Notes: generated from the letters alone by a model not told the origin. Counted from the first letter of the stretch, positions 30,114 through 39,378 are shown. The stretch is DNA of 64,000 nucleotides from Streptomyces eurocidicus (GCF_002891295.1 NZ_LGUI01000008.1:62001-126000); one strand, 5' to 3'. Made by a program: numbers and translations.

Positions 30114-31294
30114 GACGCGGCGGTCTCCCGCGCGGGCACGACACGGCCGGTGACCTCGCCGAGGCCGATCCGGGCGCCGCCGGGGCCGGGCGCCCAGGCG
30201 GTGAGGGTGACCTCGTCGCCGTCCGCCAGGTAGGGGCCCTTGCCCTCGGTGAGCTCCAGCAGGCAGCCCCGCTGGTCCGGCTCGGGGCCGCTGACCGTGC
30301 CGGAGGCGTAGAAGTCGCCGGTGCGCAGGGAGGCGCCGTTGACCGTCATATGGGCGAGCTGCTGGGCGGCCGTCCAGTACATGGAGGCGAACGGCGGCCG
30401 GGAGACGGTCTCGCCGTTGATCGTGACCTCGATGCGCAGGTCGATGCCGCCCGGCTCGGCGGCGGAGTCGTCGAGGTAGGGCAGCAGCGGGTACGTGCGC
30501 TCCGGCGGCGCGGTGCGGGCCTCGTCGAAGGCGTCGAGCGGGGTGATCCACGCGGATACGGAGGTGGCGAAGGACTTGCCGAGGAACGGGCCGAGCGGGA
30601 CGTACTCCCACGCCTGGACGTCGCGCGCCGACCAGTCGTTGACCAGGCAGACGCCGAAGACGTGCGCCCGGAAGTCGTCGAGCGCGACGGGGGTGTTCGC
30701 GGGCGCGGGGGTGCCGACGACGAAGCCCACCTCGGCCTCGATGTCCAGGCGCAGCGAGGGGCCGAAGGACGGGACGGCGTCGCCCGGGGCCTTGCGCTGG
30801 CCCCTGGGGCGGACCACCTCGGTGCCGGAGACCACGACCGTACCGGCGCGGCCGTGGTAACCGATGGGCAGGTGCTTCCAGTTGGGCGTGAGGGGCTCGC
30901 TGTCCGGGCGGAAGATGCGGCCGACGTTGGTGGCGTGGTGCTCGCTGGCGTAGAAGTCGACGTAGTCGGCGACCTCGAACGGCAGGTGCAGCGTCACGTC
31001 CGCCAGCGGGACCAGGGGGCCGTCGGCCAGCCAGTCGCGGACCTCGGCGCGGACCGCCTGCCAGACGGGCCGGCCCGCGGCCAGCAGCGGGTTGAGCGTC
31101 GGCCGGTCCAGCAGCGCGGCGTGCGCGGAGCCGTGGGCGGCGGCCGCGGCGGCGGCGTCGAGCACCCGGTCGCCGTAACGGACGCCGATCCGGCGGCGGT
31201 CCGGTGCGTCGGGGGTGCTGAACACGCCGTACGGGAGGGTGGCCGCGCCGAAGGGGTCGCCTTCGGCAAGCTCGCGGGGGCTCTGCTGGGACAT
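30110..31294 (-). CDS. fahA: fumarylacetoacetase
   Basis: A 394-residue enzyme that splits fumarylacetoacetate to fumarate and acetoacetate, the last step of tyrosine and homogentisate breakdown. The catalytic His lies in DFYASEHHATNVGRIFR. Metal ligands are visible in LDIEAEVGF and LVNDWSARDVQAWE. The short SH3-like N-terminal domain is present, so this is the full-length enzyme and not one of the shorter FAH-superfamily hydrolases. Other tyrosine-degradation genes are not in the window. Confidence 0.93.
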   Translation of the reverse strand: MSQQSPRELAEGDPFGAATLPYGVFSTPDAPDRRRIGVRYGDRVLDAAAAAAAHGSAHAALLDRPTLNPLLAAGRPVWQAVRAEVRDWLADGPLVPLADVTLHLPFEVADYVDFYASEHHATNVGRIFRPDSEPLTPNWKHLPIGYHGRAGTVVVSGTEVVRPRGQRKAPGDAVPSFGPSLRLDIEAEVGFVVGTPAPANTPVALDDFRAHVFGVCLVNDWSARDVQAWEYVPLGPFLGKSFATSVSAWITPLDAFDEARTAPPERTYPLLPYLDDSAAEPGGIDLRIEVTINGETVSRPPFASMYWTAAQQLAHMTVNGASLRTGDFYASGTVSGPEPDQRGCLLELTEGKGPYLADGDEVTLTAWAPGPGGARIGLGEVTGRVVPARETAAS

Positions 31295-31562
31295 GGGACG
31301 CAGCCTCGCTCTCTCCTGGACGCTCCTGGGAGCCTGGTGGCCCCGGTGCCGGGCCCGTGCCCACATTACGTGCTGGTGGCCGCCAGACAAGGGGTGGCCG
31401 GACGCCTCTTCGACCGGGCGCCGCCGGGTGCGCCCGGCGTGCCCGGAGTGCGACGCGCCGGTTGCGCGACCCCGTTCCGGGGAGTCCCCGGACGAATGCG
31501 CCCCGCCCGCCCGAACCGCTGTCCGACCGCTCACTAAAGAGCTAGCAATGTCCGGTAACTCC
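31295..31562. other. divergent intergenic region
   Basis: About 270 bases between the fumarylacetoacetase start (-) and the promoter of the ATP-grasp gene (+). A short AT-richer patch lies near 31530-31560. No gene is supported. Confidence 0.4.
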
Positions 31563-31592
31563 TTGCTGGAGGCGGCGATTCCGAAGTAGCGT
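31563..31592 (+). promoter_or_regulatory. candidate promoter for the ATP-grasp/flavoprotein operon
   Basis: TTGCTG and TAGCGT are separated by 18 bases, a reasonable vegetative promoter. The transcript would start about 50 bases before the ATP-grasp gene. Confidence 0.5.
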
Positions 31593-31646
31593 CCTAAGTC
31601 GGGTCACGCACAGTGGGGGGGCCGCTGCGGCTGGTGGCCGAGGGGG

Positions 31647-32906
31647 ATGCTGGTGGCGAGCAGGAGCACGCCCATCGCGGCGGACCGGACCGTTCCAGGG
31701 CTGATAGTCAAGATCGGCAACTACCCCCTGCACCACGGTGGTGTCGGTGCGATCCGCAGCCTCGGCAGACTCGGCGTCCCGGTCTACGCCGTCACCGAGG
31801 ACCGCTGGACGCCCGCCGCCGCCTCGCGCTATCTGCGCGAGGGGTTCGTCTGGCCCACCACGGGCGTCGAGCGGCCCGAGGTGCTCGTCGAGGGGCTGCT
31901 GAGGATAGGGCGCAGGATCGGCCGCCCGAGCGTCCTGCTGCCCACCGACGACGAGGCCGCCGTGCTGATCGCCGAGCACGCGGAGCAGCTGTCCGGGACC
32001 TTCCTCTTTCCGACCGTGGAGCGCGAACTGCCCCGCAGGCTGGCGAGCAAGAAGGGGCTGCACGAGCTCTGTGTGGAGCACGGGGTGCCCTCCCCGGAGG
32101 CCCTCTTCCCCACGTCGTTCGAGGAGATCGAGGAGTACGCGACCCGCGCCCGCTTCCCCCTCGTCGCCAAGAACCGGGAGGCGTTCGAGCGGCGCCGCAA
32201 GCCCGCCGTGCACGGCACCACCCGGATCGGCGGCCCCCGGGAGCTGCTGGCCCTCGCGCGCGGCTGGGGCCCGGCGCCCGGCGTGATCCTCCAGGAGTAC
32301 CTGCCCCGCGAGCAGGCCGAGGACTGGATCGTGCACGCCTACTTCGACGGCCGGAGCACCCCGCTGGCGATGTTCACCGGGGTGAAGGTCCGCTCCTGGC
32401 CGCCGCACGCGGGCATGACGGCCCACGCCTATGTGGTGGAGAACCCCGAACTGGCCGACATGGCCGCCCAGTTCATCAAGCAGATCGGCTTCTGCGGCAT
32501 CATCGACCTCGACTGGCGGTTCGACCGCCGGGACGGCCGGTACAAACTCCTGGACTTCAACCCCCGGATGGGCGCGCAGTTCCGCCTCTTCGAGAGCACC
32601 GCCGGCGTCGACGTCGTCCGGGCCCAGCACCTGGACCTGACCGGCCGCGCGGTCCCGGAGGGTGAGCAGCTCGACGGCCGGCGGTTCGTCGTGGAGAACA
32701 TCGACCTGCCCGCCCTGCTCGCCTACCGCCGCAGCGGCTACACCACCCCACACGCTCCCGCGCGCGCCACCGGCACGGAGCTGGCCTGGGCCGCGCGGGA
32801 CGACATCAAGCCCTTCTTCACCATGCTCGCCCGGTTCGTGCGGCCGGGCGTGCGGCACCTGTGGCAGCTGTGGCGCTCCCGCCGTGCCGCTGCCGTCGTC
32901 GAGTAA
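31647..32906 (+). CDS. ATP-grasp domain ligase-like protein
   Basis: A 419-residue protein with an ATP-grasp fold, the fold of carboxylate-amine ligases. Recognisable parts are the N-terminal substrate-binding domain, LVAKNREAFERRR with an ATP-binding Lys, GVILQEYLPRE in the linker, and the metal-binding Glu/Asp region IIDLDWRF plus LLDFNPRMGAQFRLFE. The C-terminal 60 residues are basic. ATG 31647 touches a GAGGGGG; GTG 31653 has that site at six bases and may be the true start. A flavin oxidoreductase follows 19 bases later. The substrate is unknown. Confidence 0.82.
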   Translation: MLVASRSTPIAADRTVPGLIVKIGNYPLHHGGVGAIRSLGRLGVPVYAVTEDRWTPAAASRYLREGFVWPTTGVERPEVLVEGLLRIGRRIGRPSVLLPTDDEAAVLIAEHAEQLSGTFLFPTVERELPRRLASKKGLHELCVEHGVPSPEALFPTSFEEIEEYATRARFPLVAKNREAFERRRKPAVHGTTRIGGPRELLALARGWGPAPGVILQEYLPREQAEDWIVHAYFDGRSTPLAMFTGVKVRSWPPHAGMTAHAYVVENPELADMAAQFIKQIGFCGIIDLDWRFDRRDGRYKLLDFNPRMGAQFRLFESTAGVDVVRAQHLDLTGRAVPEGEQLDGRRFVVENIDLPALLAYRRSGYTTPHAPARATGTELAWAARDDIKPFFTMLARFVRPGVRHLWQLWRSRRAAAVVE

Positions 32907-32925
32907 CACCCTGGGAGGGGAATCC

Positions 32926-34128
32926 GTGGCACTTCCGGTAGCAGTCATCGGAGCCGGACCGTACGGTCTGTCGACAGCCGCCCATCTGAGGGCGCACGGC
33001 ATGAGCACACGCGTCTTCGGCTCGCCGATGGTGAGCTGGCGCGAGCACATGCCCGTCGGCATGCTCCTGAAATCCACCCCCGTCGCCTCCAGCATCGACG
33101 CCCCGCAGCCCGGCCACACCCTCCTCGACTTCTGCCGGAGCACCGGCGAGCGGCGGTACGAGTCGGACTGGGACGCCATCCCGGTGGACACCTTCGCCCG
33201 TTACGGGCTGTGGTTCCAGGAGCGGCTGGTGCCCGATCTGGAGCAGGTGCGGGTGGTCTCCGTGGACCGCCGGGCCCAGGGCTTCGAGCTGAAGCTGGAC
33301 TCCGGGGAGCAGTTCGCGGCCCGTGCGGTGGTCGTCGCGACGGGCCTGAGCGGGCTCGCGACGCTGCCGCCCGAGCTGGCCGCGGCGGTGCCCGAAGGCC
33401 CCTCGGCGAGCGGTCCGGTCTCGCACAGCTCGCACCACCGCGACCTGTCCCGGTTCGCCGGCAAGGACGTGGTCGTCGTGGGCGCCGGGCAGTCGGGCCT
33501 GGAGACCGCCGTGCTGCTGGCCGACGCGGGGGCCGCGTCCGTGCGGGTCGTCGCCCGCCGGAGGGGAGCGGTCCGGTTCGGTGCCGCGCCGGACGGCCAG
33601 TCCCCGCGCAAGCCCGACACCCCGTTCGGCCGGGCCTGGTCGCTCTACGCCTTCTCGTATTACGCGGACGGTTTCCGCCATCTTCCGGCGCCGACCCGGA
33701 AGTACCTCGTCCAGCGGGTGCTGGGCCCGCTGGGCGCCTGGTGGCTGCGCGACCGCTTTATCGGCCGGGTCCAGGTCTCCGAGGGGAAGCGGATCGTCCG
33801 GGCACGGGTGGACGAGGGCCGTCCGGTGCTCACCCTCGCCGGGGAGGGCGGTCTGACGGAGGGCGAGCTCGCCGCCGACCACGTCGTGGCCGCGACCGGC
33901 TACCGCATGGACCTCGGTGCCCTGGACTTCCTCGGCCACGGGCTGCGCACCCGCCTCGTGGCCGCCGCGGGCGGCCCCCGGCTGGGCCCCGGCTACCGCT
34001 CCTCGGTGCCGGGCCTGTTCTTCACGGGCCTGCCCGCCGCGGCGAGCTACGGCCCGGTCATGCGGTTCGTCTGCGGCACGGAGTACGCGTCGCCGCGCCT
34101 GGCCAGGGCGGTGGGCGCGCTGGCGTAG
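32926..34128 (+). CDS. FAD/NAD(P)-binding oxidoreductase (flavin monooxygenase-like)
   Basis: A 400-residue protein with two dinucleotide-binding motifs, GAGPYGLSTAAHL at residue 8 (FAD) and VVVGAGQSGLETAVLL near 182 (NADPH). The ATGYRMDL segment is typical of flavin monooxygenases. GTG 32926 has GGGAGGGG just upstream. It follows the ATP-grasp gene by 19 bases and shares its transcript. A terminator follows at once, which makes a two-gene unit. The pairing suggests a small-molecule ligation plus oxidation pathway, but no product is known to me. Confidence 0.85.
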   Translation: MALPVAVIGAGPYGLSTAAHLRAHGMSTRVFGSPMVSWREHMPVGMLLKSTPVASSIDAPQPGHTLLDFCRSTGERRYESDWDAIPVDTFARYGLWFQERLVPDLEQVRVVSVDRRAQGFELKLDSGEQFAARAVVVATGLSGLATLPPELAAAVPEGPSASGPVSHSSHHRDLSRFAGKDVVVVGAGQSGLETAVLLADAGAASVRVVARRRGAVRFGAAPDGQSPRKPDTPFGRAWSLYAFSYYADGFRHLPAPTRKYLVQRVLGPLGAWWLRDRFIGRVQVSEGKRIVRARVDEGRPVLTLAGEGGLTEGELAADHVVAATGYRMDLGALDFLGHGLRTRLVAAAGGPRLGPGYRSSVPGLFFTGLPAAASYGPVMRFVCGTEYASPRLARAVGALA

Positions 34129-34132
34129 CGGA

Positions 34133-34178
34133 CGTGTGGTGCGGGTGCCCGGCCGCCGGAGGGCACCCGCACCACACG
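34133..34178 (+). terminator. terminator of the two-gene operon
   Basis: An 18-bp perfect stem (34133-34150 with 34161-34178) around a ten-base loop, starting five bases after the stop codon. Part of the arm and loop sequence is repeated just downstream (34181-34199). Confidence 0.85.
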
Positions 34179-34199
34179 CGTGCCCGGCCGCCGGAGGGC

Positions 34200-34550
34200 C
34201 GTGCCCGGGTCCGCCGCCGCAAGGGGCCATGACCGGCCGGGCGCCCCGGCCTTCACCCGGCGCGAGGGCCGCCCGGGCGGACCGGGCACATGGCCGAAGG
34301 GCCGCACCGAGGGGGTGACCGGCCCACCGGTACGGCGGGATACTCCTGCGACGGCGGCGCGTGACCGCCGTGGCGGCCGGCCGTCGGAACGCGACGGCGT
34401 GTGACGGGGTGTGACGGGAGACGGCGGCGGAGAGCGATCGAAGAGGCAGGCGCCCACGGTGATCGACAGCCGACCGGATACGCTGACTTTCGGTAGAGAC
34501 AGCGACACATCGACAATCCCCGTGTTCGCAGGCAGACAGGAGTACCCCTC
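34200..34550. other. intergenic region before the polyprenyl synthase
   Basis: About 350 bases without a supported gene. The promoter of the polyprenyl synthase is expected near 34460-34500, where the sequence is less G-rich (TACGCT, TAGAGA words). No firm -35/-10 pair is visible. Confidence 0.35.
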
Positions 34551-35561
34551 GTGACCGTCGTCGGGCCTTTCGGGCTGAGCGTGCGGGACCAGGCTCTTGA
34601 AGCCGATGTCCAGGCCGGTCTGGCCGCTGTCGAGGAGGGCCTCCTGGAGGCCACCAAGAGCGACGTGCCCTTCATCACCGAGGCCGCGCAGCATCTCGTA
34701 CGGGCCGGTGGCAAGCGGTTCCGGCCGCTGCTGGTGATGCTCGCCGCCCAGTTCGGCGACCCCTACGCACCGGGCGTGGTGCCCTCGGCCGTCGTGGTCG
34801 AGCTCACCCACCTGGCCACGCTCTACCACGACGACGTCATGGACGAGGCCGAGGTGCGGCGCGGCGTGGACAGCGCCAACGCCCGCTGGGGCAACTCCGT
34901 GGCCGTCCTCACCGGGGACTTCCTCTTCTCCCGCGCCTCGCACATCCTGGCCGACCTCGGCCCGGAGGCCGTCCGCATCCAGGCCGAGGCGTTCGAGCGG
35001 CTGGTGACGGGCCAGATCCTGGAGACGGCCGGCCCGCGCGACGGCCGCGACCCCATCGAGCACTACCTCGACGTCATCGCCGGCAAGACCGGCTCGCTGA
35101 TCGCCGTCGCCGGCCGCTACGGCGCGATGATGTCCGGCGCCGACGAGCGCACGATCGACATCCTCACCCACTACGGCGAGCGCCTCGGCACCGCCTTCCA
35201 GCTCGCCGACGACGTCCTCGACATCGCCAGCGACTCCCACGAGTCCGGCAAGACCCCCGGCACCGACCTGCGCGAGGGCATCCCCACCCTGCCCGTGCTG
35301 CACCTGCGCGCCCAGGCCGCCGCCACCGGCGAGCCCGGTGACCTCCAGCTGTGCGAGCTGCTCGACGGCGACCTCACCGACGACACCCTGCACGCCGAAG
35401 TGCTGCGCCGGCTGCGCGCCCACCCGGCCCTGGAGCAGGCCCGCCGCGACACCATCCGCTACGCCCAGGAGGCGCGGGCCATCCTGGCCCCGCTGCCCGA
35501 CTGCTTCGCCAAGGCCGCGCTGGAGAACCTCTGCGACGCGGTCGTGCACCGCGCGGGCTGA
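34551..35561 (+). CDS. polyprenyl diphosphate synthase
   Basis: A 336-residue trans-prenyltransferase. The first Asp-rich motif is DDVMDEAEVRRG near residue 93 and the second is DDVLD near 221. The GGKRFRP substrate-binding motif lies near 53. Such enzymes build the long side chain of menaquinone. The chain length, probably C45 for MK-9, is inferred from the genus. In mycobacteria the homologue grcC1 sits beside menJ and htpX, and similar partners are in this window. GTG start. Confidence 0.92.
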   Translation: MTVVGPFGLSVRDQALEADVQAGLAAVEEGLLEATKSDVPFITEAAQHLVRAGGKRFRPLLVMLAAQFGDPYAPGVVPSAVVVELTHLATLYHDDVMDEAEVRRGVDSANARWGNSVAVLTGDFLFSRASHILADLGPEAVRIQAEAFERLVTGQILETAGPRDGRDPIEHYLDVIAGKTGSLIAVAGRYGAMMSGADERTIDILTHYGERLGTAFQLADDVLDIASDSHESGKTPGTDLREGIPTLPVLHLRAQAAATGEPGDLQLCELLDGDLTDDTLHAEVLRRLRAHPALEQARRDTIRYAQEARAILAPLPDCFAKAALENLCDAVVHRAG

Positions 35562-35894
35562 CCCGCCCGCGCCGGCCCGCCCGTCCGGGCCCGGCAGCCT
35601 TGTGGCACCTGTGCACGCTGTCGCCTCCAGGCGCCTCCCGGTGCCCCCGGGAGCGCCGGGTCCCCCGTCCGGGTGGCGCCCCCTTAGGGGGAGTCATACC
35701 CGAGAGGTACGCGGACTTGATCCCGTCGGCTGATGACCCGGCGGGGTGGGGTTTGGTGGAATCGAGAGCGTCATGAGCCGGGGAAAAACCTCCGGTTCCC
35801 CGTTCCACCGCCGAGCGGCCGGGCCACAATGAGCCTGGGGGGTGGGCGAGTGCAGGACGCGTGAAGGCCGCCGCCGACGACGGAGGTACAGCAG
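35562..35894. other. intergenic region
   Basis: About 330 bases between the polyprenyl synthase and the LolA-like gene. I see no gene and no clear hairpin. Promoter elements for the downstream gene are not obvious. Confidence 0.35.
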
Positions 35895-37187
35895 ATGGCA
35901 CGGAACGAAGCGCACCAGAGCAACGCGGGGTCCGAGGACTCCGCAGCGGGCATACCGGGCGCGCGGGGGCGTCGTAAGGCCGTCCGCTACGCCGTGCCCG
36001 TCGCGGTCGCCGGTGTCGCGGCGGCCTCGATCGGGATCGGCTCCGCGCTCGCCAGCAGCGGCGACCCCGACCTGCCGAAGATCAGCGCCGAGGAACTGAT
36101 CGCCAAGGTGGCCGAGTCGGACGTACAGCGGATGTCCGGCTCGGTGAAGTTCAGCACCGACCTGGGCCTGCCGTCGCTGCCCTCGGGCATCTCGCTCGGC
36201 GGGGGCGCCAAGGGCGGCGAGGGGAAGGACGGGGATGTCTCCCCGCAGGCCAAGCTCACCGAACTCGCCTCCGGTACGCACACGCTGCGCGTCGCCGTCG
36301 ACGGCCCCGACAAGCAGCGGCTGTCGATCGTCGAGCGCGCCGCCGAGTACAGCCTGATCCGCAACGGCGACCAGGTCTGGGCCTACGACAGCGGCAGCAA
36401 CACCGTCCACCACTCGACCGCGCCCCACGACAAGGCCGGGAAGAGCGGGCGGGACGCCAAGGGCGAGGCGCTGCACGGCGCCTCCCCGCAGGAGCTCGCG
36501 AAGAAGGCCCTCGACGCCGTGGGCGACTCCACCTCCGTGGCCGTCGACGGCACGGCCAAGGTGGCCGGCCGGGACGCCTACCAGCTGACCGTGAAGCCCA
36601 AGGCGGCCGAGTCCACCGTCGGGGCCGTGCGGATCGCCGTGGACGCGAAGACGGGCACGCCGCTGAAGTTCACCCTGGCCGCGAAGAGCGGGGGCAAGCC
36701 GGTCGTCGACGCGGCCTTCACCAAGGTCGACTTCGGCAGGCCCTCCGCGAGCACCTTCGACTTCACCCCGCCGAAGGGCGCCAAGGTCACCGAGGACAAG
36801 GACTTCGAGGGCCGGGCCGGGCACAAGGGCGCGCGCCCCGGCGAGGCCGGGGGGATGCCCGGCCTCGCCGGTCTCACGGGCTCCTCCGGGGCGCCCGGTT
36901 TCGAGGTCCTCGGCAAGGACTGGGCCTCCATCGCCCACTTCACCGTCCCCAAGGACCTCGGCAAGGCCGCCGACAAGGCAGCTGACAAGGGCGCCGGCAA
37001 GGCGGGCGGCGCGGGCAAGAGCGCCCCGGACGGCGGCCTGTTCGAGAAGTTCGGCAGCAAGGTCTCGGGCCCCTTCGGCTCGGGCCAGATCTTCTCCACC
37101 CGCCTCGTCAACGCCCTGATCACGGACGACGGCGAGGTCTATGTGGGCGCGGTCACCAAGGACGCACTGGTCGCCGCGGCCAAGTAG
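35895..37187 (+). CDS. LolA-like exported protein
   Basis: A 430-residue protein with a basic N-terminus and one membrane segment near residues 30-52, so it is probably membrane-anchored with the rest outside. The external domain resembles the LolA/LppX lipoprotein-carrier fold (ISAEELIAKVAESDVQRMSG and VAVDAKTGTPLKFTL). The second half has a Lys/Ala/Gly-rich low-complexity linker before a conserved end. Lipid or lipoprotein binding is inferred from fold similarity. It lies just before an ABC exporter, possibly a functional partner. Confidence 0.72.
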   Translation: MARNEAHQSNAGSEDSAAGIPGARGRRKAVRYAVPVAVAGVAAASIGIGSALASSGDPDLPKISAEELIAKVAESDVQRMSGSVKFSTDLGLPSLPSGISLGGGAKGGEGKDGDVSPQAKLTELASGTHTLRVAVDGPDKQRLSIVERAAEYSLIRNGDQVWAYDSGSNTVHHSTAPHDKAGKSGRDAKGEALHGASPQELAKKALDAVGDSTSVAVDGTAKVAGRDAYQLTVKPKAAESTVGAVRIAVDAKTGTPLKFTLAAKSGGKPVVDAAFTKVDFGRPSASTFDFTPPKGAKVTEDKDFEGRAGHKGARPGEAGGMPGLAGLTGSSGAPGFEVLGKDWASIAHFTVPKDLGKAADKAADKGAGKAGGAGKSAPDGGLFEKFGSKVSGPFGSGQIFSTRLVNALITDDGEVYVGAVTKDALVAAAK

Positions 37188-37281
37188 GCGGGCTCTCGCC
37201 CACCCGCCCCCGCCGCCCGGTGGCCAGGTGCCGCCGGGCGGCGGAAGGCGTCGTACGGCCGGAAGACGGAAGGGGACCCCG

Positions 37282-38322
37282 GTGGAGGAGCTGCCCGCTC
37301 GGAGCGAGGGGCCGGTGAGCGCGCCGGGGGAGCCCGGCGCGGCCCCGGCCCCCGCCGCCGTCCCACCGCCGGGTGACGCCGCGCTGGAGGCCCGTGGGCT
37401 CACCAAGCGCTACCGGGGCGGACAGCTCGCCGTCGACCGCCTCGACCTCAGGGTGCCGCGCGGCAGCGTCTTCGGCTTCCTCGGGCCCAACGGCTCGGGG
37501 AAGACCACCACCATCCGGATGGCCATGGGCCTGATCGAGCCGACCTCGGGCACCGTCGAGGTGCTGGGCGAGCCCATGCCGCGCGGGGTCCGCCGGGTGC
37601 TGCCCAGGGTGGGCGCCCTCATCGAGGGGCCCGCGCTCTACGGCTTCCTCTCCGGCCGCGACAACCTCGTGCGCTTCGACGCCGCCGATCCCACCGCCGA
37701 CCCCCGCACCCGCGCGGCCCGGGTCGGCGCGGCCCTGGACCGGGTGGGGCTCGTCGCCGCGGCGGGCAAGAAGGCCCGCGCGTACTCCCTCGGCATGAAG
37801 CAGCGGCTCGGCCTGGCCGCCGCCCTGCTCCGGCCGCGCGAGCTGCTCGTCCTGGACGAGCCGACCAACGGCCTCGACCCGCAGGGCATGCGCGAGATCC
37901 GCACCCTGGTGCGCGAGCTCGCGGCCGACGGCACCACCGTCTTCCTCTCCTCGCACCTCCTCGACGAGATCGAGCAGGTGTGCACCCACGCCGCCGTCAT
38001 GGCCCAGGGGCGGCTCCTCGTCCAGGGCACGGTGGCCGAGCTCGCCGGACGGGCCGCCTCCGCCCGCGGCCGGCTGGCCGTCACCACCCCCGACCCCGCG
38101 GACGCCGTCCGGATCCTCAAGGAGCACGGAGTGACCGATCTCGTGGCCGCCGTCGACCGGGTCACCGGCGAACTGCCCGGCCGGGACGCCCCCGACCTCG
38201 CCGACCTCAACGCCGCGCTGGTCGGTGCCGGGGTCCGGGTCCGGGCCTTCGGGCGGGAGCGGGTCTCGCTGGAGGACGCGTTCGTGGCGCTGACCGGGGA
38301 GGGCTTCGATGTCGCGGGCTGA
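37282..38322 (+). CDS. ABC transporter ATP-binding protein
   Basis: A 346-residue ATPase of a DrrA/CcmA-type exporter. The Walker A GPNGSGKTT is near residue 71, the signature YSLGMKQRLG near 169, Walker B LLVLDEPTNGLDP near 190 and the switch His in LSSHLLDE near 224. A C-terminal regulatory stretch follows. AAGGGG lies six bases before GTG 37282. It overlaps the permease gene by 14 bases, so the two form one transporter. The substrate is unknown. Confidence 0.92.
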   Translation: MEELPARSEGPVSAPGEPGAAPAPAAVPPPGDAALEARGLTKRYRGGQLAVDRLDLRVPRGSVFGFLGPNGSGKTTTIRMAMGLIEPTSGTVEVLGEPMPRGVRRVLPRVGALIEGPALYGFLSGRDNLVRFDAADPTADPRTRAARVGAALDRVGLVAAAGKKARAYSLGMKQRLGLAAALLRPRELLVLDEPTNGLDPQGMREIRTLVRELAADGTTVFLSSHLLDEIEQVCTHAAVMAQGRLLVQGTVAELAGRAASARGRLAVTTPDPADAVRILKEHGVTDLVAAVDRVTGELPGRDAPDLADLNAALVGAGVRVRAFGRERVSLEDAFVALTGEGFDVAG

Positions 38323-39196
38323 GCGGCAGGCGGCGCCCGCCCCGGCGGCCCGGGAGGCGTACCCGCTCCGGCGGCTGTCCCTGTTCCGCAGCGAGATCGG
38401 CACGGTCTTCCGGCGCTGGCGGACCCTCGCCCTGCTCGGCGTGCTCGCCGCCGTGCCCGTCCTCGTCGGCATCGCGGTCAAGGTCGAGACCGGTGACGGC
38501 GGCACGGTCGGCCACGGCGGGGAGGGCCCGGCCTTCCTCAGCCAGGTCACCAACAACGGCCTCTTCCTGGTCTTCACCTCGCTCGCCGCGACCCTGCCCT
38601 TCTTCCTGCCGATGGCCGTCGGGGTGGTCGCGGGCGACTCCCTCGCCGGGGAGGCGGCCTCCGGCACCCTGCGCTACCTCCTGGTCGCGCCGGTCGGCCG
38701 CACCCGGCTGCTGCTCGCCAAGCTCACCTCGACGCTGGTGTTCTGCCTCGCCGCCACCATGGTCGTCGCGGTCTCGGCGCTCGCGGTCGGGGCGCTGCTC
38801 TTCCCGCTCGGCGACATCACGCTGCTCAGCGGGACGACGGTGTCCTTCGGCGAGGGGCTGCTGCGGGCGCTGGCGGTCGCCGGGGCGGTGGCGCTGTCGC
38901 TGGCGGGCATCGCGGCCCTGGGGCTGTTCGTCTCCACGCTGACCAACAGCGGGATAGCGGCCATGGCGACCACCGTGGGCCTGCTGATCACGGCCCAGAT
39001 CGTCGACCAGTTCCCGCAGCTGGAGGCGGTGCAGCCGTATCTCTTCCCGCACTACTGGCTGAGCTTCGCGGACGTACTGCGCCAGCCGGTCTACTGGGAC
39101 CAGCTGCTCGACAACTTCCGCCTTCAGGCGCTTTACGCGGCCGTCTTCGGCTCGGCGGCGTGGGCACGCTTCACGACGAAGGACGTCACGGCTTAG
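38309..39196 (+). CDS. ABC transporter permease
   Basis: A 295-residue membrane partner of the preceding ATPase (ABC-2 type). Six hydrophobic helices are visible, with the family loop GDSLAGEAASGTLRYLLVAPVGR between helices 2 and 3. The overlapping start points to coupled translation. Confidence 0.9.
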   Translation: MSRAERQAAPAPAAREAYPLRRLSLFRSEIGTVFRRWRTLALLGVLAAVPVLVGIAVKVETGDGGTVGHGGEGPAFLSQVTNNGLFLVFTSLAATLPFFLPMAVGVVAGDSLAGEAASGTLRYLLVAPVGRTRLLLAKLTSTLVFCLAATMVVAVSALAVGALLFPLGDITLLSGTTVSFGEGLLRALAVAGAVALSLAGIAALGLFVSTLTNSGIAAMATTVGLLITAQIVDQFPQLEAVQPYLFPHYWLSFADVLRQPVYWDQLLDNFRLQALYAAVFGSAAWARFTTKDVTA

Positions 39197-39227
39197 GGGG
39201 TTGCCGCCGCACGGGGCCTGTTCCCCA

Positions 39228-39378
39228 CCCCGCCCCTTCCCGAACCGGGGCTCCGCCCCGGGCCCCGGTCCTCAATCGCCGGACGGGCTGAAATTCAGCC
39301 TGTCCGGCGATTGAGGACACCGCGCGGCAGCGCGGAAAAGGGGCCCGGGGATCTCCCCGGTTTCGGGAAGGGGCGGGG
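39228..39378. repeat. nested inverted-repeat element between convergent genes
   Basis: The outer arms 39228-39250 and 39355-39378 pair over 23 bases with a one-base bulge. The inner hairpin 39269-39317 pairs TCCTCAATCGCCGGAC with its complement and continues almost to the centre. The inner word is a familiar streptomycete intergenic repeat. It lies between the ABC permease and the aminopeptidase and can end both transcripts. Confidence 0.85.

Noticed and set aside
31548..31589. A 13-codon open frame (MSGNSLLEAAIPK) upstream of the ATP-grasp gene as a leader or precursor peptide
   Set aside because: Its stop codon is part of the predicted -10 hexamer and the frame spans the -35, so it lies in the promoter. 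It has only a weak ribosome site and no precursor-like core.
34181..34199. A second terminator or mobile-element end after the flavoprotein gene
   Set aside because: It only repeats part of the preceding hairpin arm and loop and has no complementary partner.
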